Positions 36,933-44,694 of a stretch of 64,000 nucleotides of DNA are shown here, in pieces. The stretch lies in NCBI RefSeq assembly GCF_001293565.1, contig NZ_JXMU01000013.1, positions 1 to 64,000 on the forward strand. Reading direction: 5' to 3'. Under the pieces are notes generated by a model. That model searched no databases. It was given only the letters and a program-made list of their open reading frames with translations, and was not told the origin of the DNA. The translations under genes were made by a program, and so were the position numbers. Origin of the DNA: Ahrensia marina. GTDB lineage: Bacteria; Pseudomonadota; Alphaproteobacteria; Rhizobiales; Rhizobiaceae. Numbering within the stretch: the stretch's first letter is position 1; the number at the start of each line of letters is the position of its first letter.

Positions 36933-37490
36933 ATGGCCGCGAAGAAAAAAGCAGAACCTGTAGCTGACAACGAGAAAAAGAAGTCCGGCTTGGGCCCGCT
37001 TATACATAAAGTGTCTGGCGTTTTAGCCGTTTTGAGCGCGACATTTTTATTTGCCGCAACTTTCGATGTCGGACATATGGGGCTGGCACCGATGCTCGGC
37101 TCGCTGACGGTTATCCCGGTCGTAACATTCGCAATTTTTTCCATCGCAGCGATCTTTACAATGCCGAAAGCAGGTAGTGGCGGCGCAGTAGCAGAAAATA
37201 GCGAAGATGTGATTGCGTCATTTACGCAATTTCAAAGCAAAACGGCATCACGCTTTGCTTCTCTTGAAAACACGATTGATATGATGAGCGGCACCGACAA
37301 GGAATCGCTCATTGAAGAAAACAAAAAGCTAAAAGCCGAACTTGATGCCATTCATCAGGCGGAGCGCGATAAGGTTGACAGCGAATTGGAAGAACTGCGC
37401 AAGCACAATGAGCAGCTTGAAGAAGAGATTAAACTCTGGGCGCGAAAGGCCGTTGAAAACGCGGTCAACGGCCAATCGCAAGCAGCTTAA
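36933..37490 (+). CDS. Membrane protein with C-terminal coiled coil, unrecognised
   Basis: I do not recognise this 185-residue protein. A Lys-rich N-terminus ([19 protein letters not shown]) precedes two membrane helices, around [20 protein letters not shown] (28-47) and [20 protein letters not shown] (58-77), both rich in Ala and Phe. The rest (about 95-175) is a charged helical region with heptad-like spacing, with [20 protein letters not shown] and [20 protein letters not shown], predicted as a long coiled coil. GGAG lies 8 nt before the ATG. It is convergent with the ABC permease gene and the two stop codons overlap by four bases. It could be a structural or scaffold protein. Confidence 0.75.
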   Translation: MAAKKKAEPVADNEKKKSGLGPLIHKVSGVLAVLSATFLFAATFDVGHMGLAPMLGSLTVIPVVTFAIFSIAAIFTMPKAGSGGAVAENSEDVIASFTQFQSKTASRFASLENTIDMMSGTDKESLIEENKKLKAELDAIHQAERDKVDSELEELRKHNEQLEEEIKLWARKAVENAVNGQSQAA

Positions 37491-38248
37491 CTTTTGATCC
37501 TGTAACCGGTTTTGAATATCCAATATACAATGCCGGTACAAATCCCTAAGAAAACCAAGATCATAGCGATAGAAATTTGCGGACTCACATCCGAAATTTC
37601 ATAAAAGCTCCAGCGGAAACCTGAAACAAGATAAAGCACGGGATTGGCAAGCGTTACAGTTTGCCAAAACTCCGGCAGCATTTTGATTGAATAAAAACTG
37701 CCGCCAAGAAATGTAAGCGGTGTGATGATCAAAAGCGGTACAATCTGAAGCTGGTCAAAACCGTCGGCCCAAATGCCAATGATGAAGCCGAGCAGCGAAA
37801 ATGTCATTGCTGTTAGGACCAAGAAAAACAACATCCAGAATGGATGGGCAATCTTCAGATCAACAAACAATGTCGCGGTCAACATAATAATAATGCCGAG
37901 AATGAGCGATTTGGTGGCCGCCGCACCGACATAACCGAGGACAATTTCGAAAGCTGAAACCGGCGCTGAAAGAATTTCATAGATTGTACCGGTAAACTTC
38001 GGAAAATATATGCCGAAAGCTGCGTTTGATACCGATTGCGTCAGCAGCGAAAGCATGACCAGTCCCGGAACGAGAAAAGCGCCGTAGGACACGCCGTCAA
38101 TGGCACCCATTTGCTGGCCGATGGCTGCACCAAATACAATAAAATAAAGAGAGGTCGATATCACCGGTGAAACGATGGACTGGCCCATCGTGCGCCACAT
38201 GCGGTTCATTTCAAACCGGTAGATTGCGGATATTGCGTGAATGTTCAT
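37487..38248 (-). CDS. ABC-2 type transporter permease
   Basis: A 253-residue permease with six helices, of the YadH/NodJ-like ABC-2 group. The closing segment [21 protein letters not shown] followed by [14 protein letters not shown] matches the ABC-2 signature. Its start overlaps the end of the ATPase gene by four bases (ATGA type), so both are made together. Such pairs export drugs, polysaccharides or unknown substrates. The 3' end overlaps the convergent coiled-coil gene. Confidence 0.93.
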   Translation of the reverse strand: MNIHAISAIYRFEMNRMWRTMGQSIVSPVISTSLYFIVFGAAIGQQMGAIDGVSYGAFLVPGLVMLSLLTQSVSNAAFGIYFPKFTGTIYEILSAPVSAFEIVLGYVGAAATKSLILGIIIMLTATLFVDLKIAHPFWMLFFLVLTAMTFSLLGFIIGIWADGFDQLQIVPLLIITPLTFLGGSFYSIKMLPEFWQTVTLANPVLYLVSGFRWSFYEISDVSPQISIAMILVFLGICTGIVYWIFKTGYRIKS

Positions 38249-39183
38249 GCTGCGTCCCTCACCAAATTGACGAATATGTCTTCAAGTGAACTTTGCTTGG
38301 TTGAGATGTCGGTCGTGCGAATGTCCGCATCAATAAGTGCCTTGAGCAGGCGGGTAATGCCGGGATGCTCGTGGCTGGCATTATAGGAATAGGTGATCAG
38401 CTTGCGATCATCAGATAAAGTCAGGTCAAAATCACTCAATGAAGCGGGTAATGCGCTTAAAGGTTCGCTGATCTCAATCAGCATTTCCTTATGCCCCAGT
38501 TTGCGCATGAGCTCTGAGGTCTGCTCAACCAGCAATATGCGACCTTTGGAAATAACACCTATACGGTCGGCCATTTCCTCGGCTTCCTCGATGTAGTGGG
38601 TCGTCAAAATAATCGTGACGCCTGTTTGGGAAAGTTTGCGCATCACATTCCACATGTCTTTGCGCAGTTCGACATCGACGCCCGCTGTCGGTTCATCAAG
38701 GAACAAAATATCCGGCTCATGAGACAATGCCTTTGCAATCAGAACACGTCTTTTCATACCGCCGGACAATTCGCGCAGCTTGTTGTCTTTCTTGTCCCAA
38801 AGGGAAAGGTCTTTCAGTATCTTCTCAATAACGGCAGGGTTGCGCGGCTTGCCAAACAGACCGCGCGTGAATGAAACGGTGTCGAATACCGTTTCAAAAG
38901 CATCCGTGGTAAGTTCCTGTGGAACCAACCCGATCATTTTACGTGTGTCGCGATAGTCTTTTATTGTGTCCAAGCCGCCAACGCTAATGGTACCGGAGGT
39001 TGGTGTAATGATTCCGCAAACAGTTGATATGAGTGTGGTTTTTCCGGCCCCGTTTGGACCGAGAAGGGCAATAATCTCGCCCTTCTTAATTTGTAAATTG
39101 ACATCGTCCAGCGCTGTGAACCCGTTGTCATATTTTTTGGTGATGTTTTTTATATCGATTAGAATATCGGCGTTATCGGTCAT
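38245..39183 (-). CDS. ABC transporter ATP-binding protein
   Basis: The ATPase partner of the permease just downstream, 312 residues. Walker A is GPNGAGKT (42-49), the signature LSGGM (139-143), and Walker B ILFLDEP (159-165), followed by [20 protein letters not shown]-terminal extension of about 90 residues ends in the [14 protein letters not shown] motif usual in ABC-2 partners (YadG type). AGGGGA lies 8 nt upstream of the ATG. The 175 nt upstream to the reductase gene holds no gene and should contain the promoter. Confidence 0.94.
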   Translation of the reverse strand: MTDNADILIDIKNITKKYDNGFTALDDVNLQIKKGEIIALLGPNGAGKTTLISTVCGIITPTSGTISVGGLDTIKDYRDTRKMIGLVPQELTTDAFETVFDTVSFTRGLFGKPRNPAVIEKILKDLSLWDKKDNKLRELSGGMKRRVLIAKALSHEPDILFLDEPTAGVDVELRKDMWNVMRKLSQTGVTIILTTHYIEEAEEMADRIGVISKGRILLVEQTSELMRKLGHKEMLIEISEPLSALPASLSDFDLTLSDDRKLITYSYNASHEHPGITRLLKALIDADIRTTDISTKQSSLEDIFVNLVRDAA

Positions 39184-39358
39184 GCAATGTCCCCTTCGAA
39201 CCGCTTATTTAGGTGCTCGAGGCAGCAAAACAATTATGCGCCATGCGAAAGTTCAAAATCTCCTGACATTTTAAATTACTGCAATATTTGCCGATACACT
39301 CAGCCTTAAGTAAATGCGGCTGCAAACCTGACAAATAAGTATTGAGCGCGCAGAAATA

Positions 39359-39946
39359 CTAGCTTGCAGAAAGTGCGATTTTTTCTACTTTCGAAATCCA
39401 CCGTGCGACATTCTCCGGCTTCGCGGTGCTGGCGCCTGTAAAGTGCGTAAAGCGCGAAGGTTTTAAGCCCACAAAGCCAAATATCTGCTTTTTAAGTTGC
39501 TGAAAAATAGCGTTGCGATAGATCAGCTGCATGTACCAACCCGGCGTATCTGACGTGATTATGATACGTGCAGTCCTTCCGCCCAGCATGGGCTTCGGCA
39601 AAGTTCCTTCCTTAACGCGGGTATCAAATGTGCGTCCCGGCAAAAACGTGCGGTCTATAGCGCCTTTCAATTTTGCCGGTAAACCGCCCCACCACAATGG
39701 CGCAGCCAGCACGACATGCTCACTCCATTCAATGTCGGAAATGAGCTGTTCGAGTGACGGCTCAAGCGGTTTCGTATCACTGAAATTAGAGTGACCGAAA
39801 TCACTGTCGAATTCTAAATCGTGCAAATGTGTGAGGCGGACCTCATGACCGGCAGCACGCGCTGTTTTGGCGTATATTTCGGTAAAGGTTTTGGAAAGTG
39901 AAGCCTCTGCAGGGTGACCGTTGAGAATGTAAATGCGTTTTTTCAT
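39359..39946 (-). CDS. NAD(P)H-dependent oxidoreductase (flavodoxin-like fold)
   Basis: A 195-residue FMN- or FAD-dependent quinone reductase of the KefF/MdaB-like family. It opens with the nucleotide strand RIYILNGHPAEASLSKTFTE and shows the HVVLAAPLWWGGLPAKLKGAIDR segment, which forms the flavin-binding loop, and then RTARIIITSDTPGW. It is divergent from the TetR gene, and its promoter (-35 TTGACC, -10 AATAAA) is overlapped by two of three TGACC-N2-GGTCA operators, so it is probably repressed by that TetR and released by a quinone-like or electrophilic compound. The ligand is unknown. Confidence 0.9.
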   Translation of the reverse strand: MKKRIYILNGHPAEASLSKTFTEIYAKTARAAGHEVRLTHLHDLEFDSDFGHSNFSDTKPLEPSLEQLISDIEWSEHVVLAAPLWWGGLPAKLKGAIDRTFLPGRTFDTRVKEGTLPKPMLGGRTARIIITSDTPGWYMQLIYRNAIFQQLKKQIFGFVGLKPSRFTHFTGASTAKPENVARWISKVEKIALSAS

Positions 39947-39964
39947 AATATAATCCTAAAAAAG

Positions 39965-39976
39965 TGACCAAGGTCA
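39965..39976. promoter_or_regulatory. TetR operator copy 1
   Basis: TGACC-AA-GGTCA, a perfect 12-bp palindrome immediately downstream of the -10 box of the reductase promoter, where a repressor would block initiation. Confidence 0.75.
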
Positions 39977-40005
39977 TTTATTGGATAAAAAGTGACCGCG
40001 GTCAA
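39977..40005 (-). promoter_or_regulatory. Promoter of the flavin reductase gene
   Basis: On the minus strand, -35 TTGACC (40005-40000), 17-nt spacer, -10 AATAAA (39982-39977). The start codon is about 30 nt further on, with AGGA 8 nt before it. The -35 box lies partly inside operator copy 2. Confidence 0.65.
39993..40004. promoter_or_regulatory. TetR operator copy 2
   Basis: TGACC-GC-GGTCA, a perfect palindrome 28 nt (start to start) from copy 1. It overlaps the -35 box of the reductase promoter. Confidence 0.75.
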
Positions 40006-40014
40006 TACCTAATT

Positions 40015-40026
40015 TGACTGTGGTCA
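40015..40026. promoter_or_regulatory. TetR operator copy 3
   Basis: TGACT-GT-GGTCA, one mismatch in the left arm, 22 nt (start to start) from copy 2 and 22 nt before the regulator's start codon. It overlaps a TTGACT that could be the regulator's own -35 box, which would give autorepression. Confidence 0.65.
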
Positions 40027-40048
40027 TAAATTGTGTGAAAGCAGAATT

Positions 40049-40633
40049 ATGAAAAAGCCTGTTCAAAACAGATCAAAGGCAACACGTTCACGCTTGATCA
40101 GTGTTGCAACCGAACTCATCAAGAAGAACGGCTATGAAGCGCTGCGGGTGGAGGACGTGGTCACCGGAGCCGGTGTCGCCAAGGGTACATTCTTCTCTCA
40201 TTTTAAAGATAAAGATGCCTTGATGGAGCTGTGTATTGGCACCAGAATTGACGCCATTCTTGATCAAGTCGAAACAAAGCTGAAGCCCAAAGATGTCACG
40301 GATCTGGTTGACGGGCTTTTGCCGCTGTTAAATTTTATGACGTGTGAGCGCTATGTGTTTGATGTGATTTTAAGATATTCCGGCGCCGCCGCTGTCGAAG
40401 AAATAGGTGCCATTGCGATGACGTTTGACCGGCAAGGTAAAGTACTGGCAGATTGGCTTGCAGATGGGCCATTCAGGAATGATGTATCATCGCAGCTTTT
40501 GGCAGATGGGGTCCAGGCATTTTTAATTCAGGCAATGGCTTTGAAATTCTGTGCGCTTCACAATAGTCAATCCACTGTCGAGATTTTGGTGCCTTATCTG
40601 GAAGCCTGGCTGAATCCAAAAACAGTAGTTTGA
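40049..40633 (+). CDS. TetR/AcrR family transcriptional regulator
   Basis: A 194-residue repressor. The helix-turn-helix covers about residues 10-55, with RLISVATELIKKNGYEALRV, then VVTGAGVAKGTFFSHFKDKD, the typical recognition helix. The ligand-binding remainder is not conserved enough to predict the inducer. I start at the ATG at 40049; the frame before it begins with a TTG at 40031. It is divergent from the flavin reductase gene, with three TGACC-N2-GGTCA palindromes between, so it most likely controls that gene and itself. Confidence 0.92.
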   Translation: MKKPVQNRSKATRSRLISVATELIKKNGYEALRVEDVVTGAGVAKGTFFSHFKDKDALMELCIGTRIDAILDQVETKLKPKDVTDLVDGLLPLLNFMTCERYVFDVILRYSGAAAVEEIGAIAMTFDRQGKVLADWLADGPFRNDVSSQLLADGVQAFLIQAMALKFCALHNSQSTVEILVPYLEAWLNPKTVV

Positions 40634-40691
40634 ATATCGACGCCATCCAAATGTAACACACTTCCCGCTCGCAGAGGTAGTTACAAGGCAT

Positions 40692-40719
40692 TTGAACAAC
40701 CCGCTTAAACTCTTATAAA
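40692..40719 (+). promoter_or_regulatory. Candidate sigma-70 promoter of the MHYT-GGDEF-EAL gene
   Basis: TTGAAC (40692-40697), 16-nt spacer, TATAAA (40714-40719). It would give a leader of about 115 nt before the ATG at 40844. The leader holds T-runs but no clear ribosome-coupled peptide. Confidence 0.4.
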
Positions 40720-40843
40720 CTATGTCTTTTTTTATACCGCCAATATAGTTCTGTTCGGGCACGGTTTAGAAGAACTTGGCAGGTTTTTTAACATTGAATT
40801 TACTTGAGACATTGCAAGCCACACGAAACAAAGTGGTGGGACT

Positions 40844-42943
40844 ATGCAAAAATTATTCAATTGTGTCGTATATCTACATGACCCTATCTTACTGGCTTGC
40901 GCAGTACTTATTCTTTTGGTCGGGTCGATAGTAACAATGCGCCTGTTCTCGCGGGCGCGGCATACTAAGAATGACATTCAAAGATTATGGCTTATTCTCG
41001 CTGGCATGATCGGCGGCGGCACTATCTGGAGTACACACTTCGTTGCTATGCTTGCCTATAAGAGTGATCTTATCCTTGGCTATGATCTGACACTTACTAT
41101 TACATCGTTGATCATTGTTGTTTGTAGCACAATGCTTGGTTTTGCCATTGCGTCACTAAAAACAAATTCGTTACTCATCGAATTGGGCGGGGCAGTTCTT
41201 GGCTTCGGTGTCAGCATGATGCATTACACCGGCATGGCTGCAATGAAAATTCAAGGCGGCGTTCAGTGGGATGCGGCAACGGTGGTCGCGTCGGTTTTAC
41301 TCGGAGCGTTCATCGGCATAGCCTGTGTATCAATCACCGCCAGAAAGTTTACCAAGTACTACAATCTTTGGGGCGCGCTTGTCTTCGTCGTCGCTGTGGC
41401 TCTGATGCACTTTACGAGCATGAGTGGTCTGACGCTTGTACCTGCGAATATGAGCATTGAGGTTGAAAAGCTCATTTCCAACACTGCTCTTGGTTCGGGT
41501 ATTATTGTCCTGATGGGATGTTTATATCTGACGACTTTCATCACGAGCATGATCGACATGAAGAATGAAAGTGCGACATCAGAACATTACAAATATCTCG
41601 CATTGCACGATCCGCTGACAGGCATTCCAAACCGCCACGGTTGTGAGAAATATCTGAAAGACTTCATTCTGGCACCACTGCCTGAAAACCGCGGTGTTGC
41701 AATCGTAGGTATTGATCTGGACCGCTTTAAAAGCATTAATGATGTTCATGGCCACGCCGCTGGAGACCATCTGCTCAAAACAATAAGCTCGCATGTGTCA
41801 CAGATACTTCAGCCAGGTGAAATGATCGGCCGTTTTGGCGGCGATGAATTTGTCGCGCTAAAATCAAATATTGGTGGTAAGGATGATGCTTCAGAGTTCG
41901 CAGAGCGAATTTTAAAAGCTATCCGTCAGCCTGTTATGTGGAATGACGCTGATATTTCAACAAGAGCCAGCTTGGGCTTTTCGATGTTTCCATGGGATAG
42001 CGAAAATCCAATCCAATTGCTCGAGCAGGCGGATCTGGCGATGTATTATGCCAAAAGCAACGGTAAAGATTGCGTTGTGGGCTATAATAAAGCAATGGAT
42101 AGCGAGAATAGAGAGCGTACAACGCTGGCCACCGCGCTTGCATCTGCAATAGAAAACGAAGAGCTTTCCGTTCATTATCAACTTCAAAATGATGCGCAAA
42201 CACGCAAGATAACCGGTGTTGAAGCTTTGTTGCGCTGGCACAATCCTGCACGTGGCAATATTACGCCGGATGTTTTCATTCCGATTGCGGAAGAAACTGG
42301 CTTTATCAATGAGCTTGGCACATGGGTTTTAAGAGAGGCGTGTACTCAGGCGTCACAATGGAGAATGCCGATAAAAGTTGCTGTTAACGTTGCAGCTAAA
42401 CAGCTTGCTGATCCGTTCTTCGCAGATACTGTGAAAACAGTTTTGGAAGAGACAGGTTTAGAACCTTCGCGTCTTGAGCTCGAGGTTACTGAAAGCGGGA
42501 TTATTGGTGACGCCTCACAGGCACTTAAAGTAATCCGCAAGCTGAAAGAAATCGGCGTGCAAATTGCGATGGACGATTACGGGACGGGATATTCGACCTT
42601 GGCAACATTGCACAACTTCCCGTTCGACAAGATCAAGATAGACCGCGAATTTATCAAGGATATTGACCAGAACGAACATTCCGCCGCAATTTTGAAGTCG
42701 ACTATGATTTTGGGCAACAGCTTGAAAATTCCGGTTCTTGCAGAAGGTGTGGAAACGGAAGCGCATCTGGCCGCTCTGAGCACTGAAGGCTGTCAACTGG
42801 TGCAAGGGTTCCTGTTTGGCAAGCCGATGCCGAACAACATGTTTGAGGAGCTTTTGACACAGCAAATCAGTGCCGGTCTATGGGACGATTATATTGAGGC
42901 AGAGGCCGATACAAATGTAGTTCCGCTTAAAGCCATGGCTTAA
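40844..42943 (+). CDS. MHYT-GGDEF-EAL c-di-GMP signalling membrane protein
   Basis: A 699-residue sensor with seven N-terminal helices forming an MHYT domain (1-235), a proposed sensor of oxygen, CO or NO through metal bound by its three motifs: THFVAM (64-69), MHYTGM (126-131) and MHFTSM (188-193). The GGDEF domain has an intact GGDEF (332-336) but no RxxD inhibitory site before it. The EAL domain has EAL at 460-462, VNVAAKQL, LELEVTESG, MDDYGTGYST, EGVE and QGFLFGKPM, so all metal-binding residues appear present. Both synthesis and breakdown of c-di-GMP are possible. It is a single-gene transcript with a terminator behind it. Confidence 0.93.
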   Translation: MQKLFNCVVYLHDPILLACAVLILLVGSIVTMRLFSRARHTKNDIQRLWLILAGMIGGGTIWSTHFVAMLAYKSDLILGYDLTLTITSLIIVVCSTMLGFAIASLKTNSLLIELGGAVLGFGVSMMHYTGMAAMKIQGGVQWDAATVVASVLLGAFIGIACVSITARKFTKYYNLWGALVFVVAVALMHFTSMSGLTLVPANMSIEVEKLISNTALGSGIIVLMGCLYLTTFITSMIDMKNESATSEHYKYLALHDPLTGIPNRHGCEKYLKDFILAPLPENRGVAIVGIDLDRFKSINDVHGHAAGDHLLKTISSHVSQILQPGEMIGRFGGDEFVALKSNIGGKDDASEFAERILKAIRQPVMWNDADISTRASLGFSMFPWDSENPIQLLEQADLAMYYAKSNGKDCVVGYNKAMDSENRERTTLATALASAIENEELSVHYQLQNDAQTRKITGVEALLRWHNPARGNITPDVFIPIAEETGFINELGTWVLREACTQASQWRMPIKVAVNVAAKQLADPFFADTVKTVLEETGLEPSRLELEVTESGIIGDASQALKVIRKLKEIGVQIAMDDYGTGYSTLATLHNFPFDKIKIDREFIKDIDQNEHSAAILKSTMILGNSLKIPVLAEGVETEAHLAALSTEGCQLVQGFLFGKPMPNNMFEELLTQQISAGLWDDYIEAEADTNVVPLKAMA

Positions 42944-42977
42944 CGCCCAATAAAATTAAGCTGTATTTCGAAACAAT

Positions 42978-43003
42978 AATGGCCGTTTAAATACGGCCAT
43001 TTT
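42978..43003. terminator. Bidirectional terminator between the MHYT gene and the FAH-family gene
   Basis: AATGGCCGT (42978-42986) pairs perfectly with ACGGCCATT (42993-43001) around a 6-nt loop, followed by TTT on the plus strand and by a T-rich stretch on the minus strand. It lies between two convergent genes. Confidence 0.85.
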
Positions 43004-43028
43004 CTTATGCGGTTATATGCGGTAAGTT

Positions 43029-43721
43029 CTATTTTACCGAGAGCTGGATTTCCCCAATCCCTTCGATGCCGCCGTGTAGAGTATCACCGCTTGCAACCGG
43101 TCCAACGCCGGAAGGCGTTCCCGTCATAATCAGATCGCCGGGGAAAAGCGCGAACAAGGTCGAAAGATAGGCTATGGCTTCAGGCACAGGCCAGATCATC
43201 TGGTCAAGAGTTCCCTCTTGCACACGGGTGTCATTCTTATCGAGCCAGATTTTTGCATTTGCCGTATCGTGCAAATCATCAATGCTGGTGAGGGCAGAGC
43301 AGGGGGCGGAATAGTCAAATGATTTCGCCACGGTCCAGGGCCGTCCCTGCTTTTTTGCTTCTGCTTGATGATCGCGTCTGGTGAAATCAATGCCCACCGC
43401 ATAGCCAAAAACAGCGCGTTCGGCCTCGCTTATGCTCAAATCTTTTCCGCCTGACTTCAATGCAACAACAAGCTCAACTTCATGATGAACATCATTTGTA
43501 GCGGAAGGATATGGGAAAGTGAGGGGCCCGTTGCCAGTCACAAGGCACGATGGGTGTTTTTCAAAAAAGAACGGCGGTGCCTTGTCAGGGTCATGACCCA
43601 TTTCGCGTGCATGGTCCGCATAATTGCGTCCGATACAAAAAATGCGTCTGGCGGGAAATGTTTTATCCGAACCGTTGATCGCAAGAGCAGGTTGGGATGA
43701 AGCGGGAATGATGTAATTCAT
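43029..43721 (-). CDS. Fumarylacetoacetate hydrolase family protein
   Basis: A 230-residue metal-dependent enzyme that cleaves C-C bonds in acylpyruvates such as fumarylpyruvate, or decarboxylates oxaloacetate. The core motifs are ARRIFCIGRNYADHAREMG, PPFFFEKHPSCLV, the metal-binding HHEVELVVAL (Glu-x-Glu), YAVGIDFTRRD and the closing DLIMTGTPSGVGP. The AGGA site lies before the ATG. It is a single gene, divergent from the flavin oxidoreductase at 43.9 kb. Substrate not certain. Confidence 0.92.
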   Translation of the reverse strand: MNYIIPASSQPALAINGSDKTFPARRIFCIGRNYADHAREMGHDPDKAPPFFFEKHPSCLVTGNGPLTFPYPSATNDVHHEVELVVALKSGGKDLSISEAERAVFGYAVGIDFTRRDHQAEAKKQGRPWTVAKSFDYSAPCSALTSIDDLHDTANAKIWLDKNDTRVQEGTLDQMIWPVPEAIAYLSTLFALFPGDLIMTGTPSGVGPVASGDTLHGGIEGIGEIQLSVK

Positions 43722-43843
43722 ATTCTTGTCCTATAGAAGGATTTGAGATGACACATATTGTTATCTATCGCAAACCCTTGCTAGCAACTTTGGCGGCGTG
43801 GCAAGTCAGCTTTTGAATGACACAGAACAGTTCTTACATTGCT

Positions 43844-43875
43844 TTGACAGGTGCATTGTACTTTGCGGTACGAAT
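43844..43875 (+). promoter_or_regulatory. TTGACA box and GTAC-N6-GTAC inverted repeat
   Basis: A TTGACA (43844-43849) is followed by ATTGTAC-TTTGCG-GTACGAAT (43855-43875), an inverted repeat with one extra base in the right arm. A TATAAT-like -10 box is not clear. The repeat lies where a repressor would act on the oxidoreductase gene at 43906. Regulator unknown. Confidence 0.45.
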
Positions 43876-43905
43876 GCTATTTACCGGTGTATAAAGGAGT
43901 GACTC

Positions 43906-44667
43906 TTGACTACTACACTTATCGTTCTCGCGCATCCGGAAGTAACTTCTTTTAACGGTAGCTGGGCCAATGCTACGGCCAATGCCGTGCAGGAAAATGG
44001 CGGAAAGGTTCTGTGGTCGGATCTTTACCGGTTAAATTTTGATCCCGCCGAACGTGCGGATTTTTATGAAGATCACAACGGACCATTTGACCCGCTAAAA
44101 GCACAGGAAAGCGCAGCCGCTGAAAATGCTCTACCTGCGGCAATTGTTGATGAAATCGAAAAGATCAAACAGGCTGACCGGATCATCTTTCATTTTCCAA
44201 TGTGGTGGTTCGGGCCGCCGGCTATATTGAAAGGCTGGTTCGACCGTGTCTTGGCCCACGGCGCGCTTCATAATGTTGATCAACGCTTTGATAAGGGCAT
44301 GAACCAGGGCAAAAAGGCACTGTTTTGCGTCACAACAGGGTCAAGTGATTTTGAAAGTTCGCCAAACGGCAAGGAAGCAGATGCAAATATGCTATTGTGG
44401 CCCTCTGCTTACACTTTACGTTATTGCGGCTTCGATGTTCTAAAGCCGGTTTTTGCGCACCGCGTACATGGTTATCATCGCGGCGACCGCCTTACGGAAC
44501 TTCAGGCGAAATTGACCGGGGTGCTTGACAATCAAGCTAAGTTAATAGCCGGGTTTGATGAATTGCCACTCATCAGATTTAATGCCGATGACGACTTTGA
44601 TGAAAATGGCCAATTAAAGCCCGATGCCGAAAGTGTGACGCCGTTTATACGCCACCAACCGGTTTGA
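43906..44667 (+). CDS. NAD(P)H-dependent oxidoreductase (NQO1/MdaB-like)
   Basis: A 253-residue flavin-dependent quinone reductase. It opens TLIVLAHPEVTSFNGSWANA (flavin phosphate loop), then RIIFHFPMWWFGPPAILKGWFDRV, the family signature, and KKALFCVTTGSSDFE. The last 50 residues are an acidic extension. The start is a TTG at 43906, chosen because AAAGGAG lies 6 nt upstream and no ATG is near. It is unlike the reductase at 39.4 kb in length and in control region; the pair may serve different quinones. Confidence 0.9.
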   Translation: MTTTLIVLAHPEVTSFNGSWANATANAVQENGGKVLWSDLYRLNFDPAERADFYEDHNGPFDPLKAQESAAAENALPAAIVDEIEKIKQADRIIFHFPMWWFGPPAILKGWFDRVLAHGALHNVDQRFDKGMNQGKKALFCVTTGSSDFESSPNGKEADANMLLWPSAYTLRYCGFDVLKPVFAHRVHGYHRGDRLTELQAKLTGVLDNQAKLIAGFDELPLIRFNADDDFDENGQLKPDAESVTPFIRHQPV

Positions 44668-44694
44668 TGTGATCACAAAACCTGCATCACCTGT

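Noticed and set aside
36695-37144. 149-residue minus-strand frame overlapping the coiled-coil membrane protein
   Set aside because: The plus-strand frame has a ribosome site, membrane helices and a coiled coil. The minus-strand one has none and also overlaps the end of pdxH.
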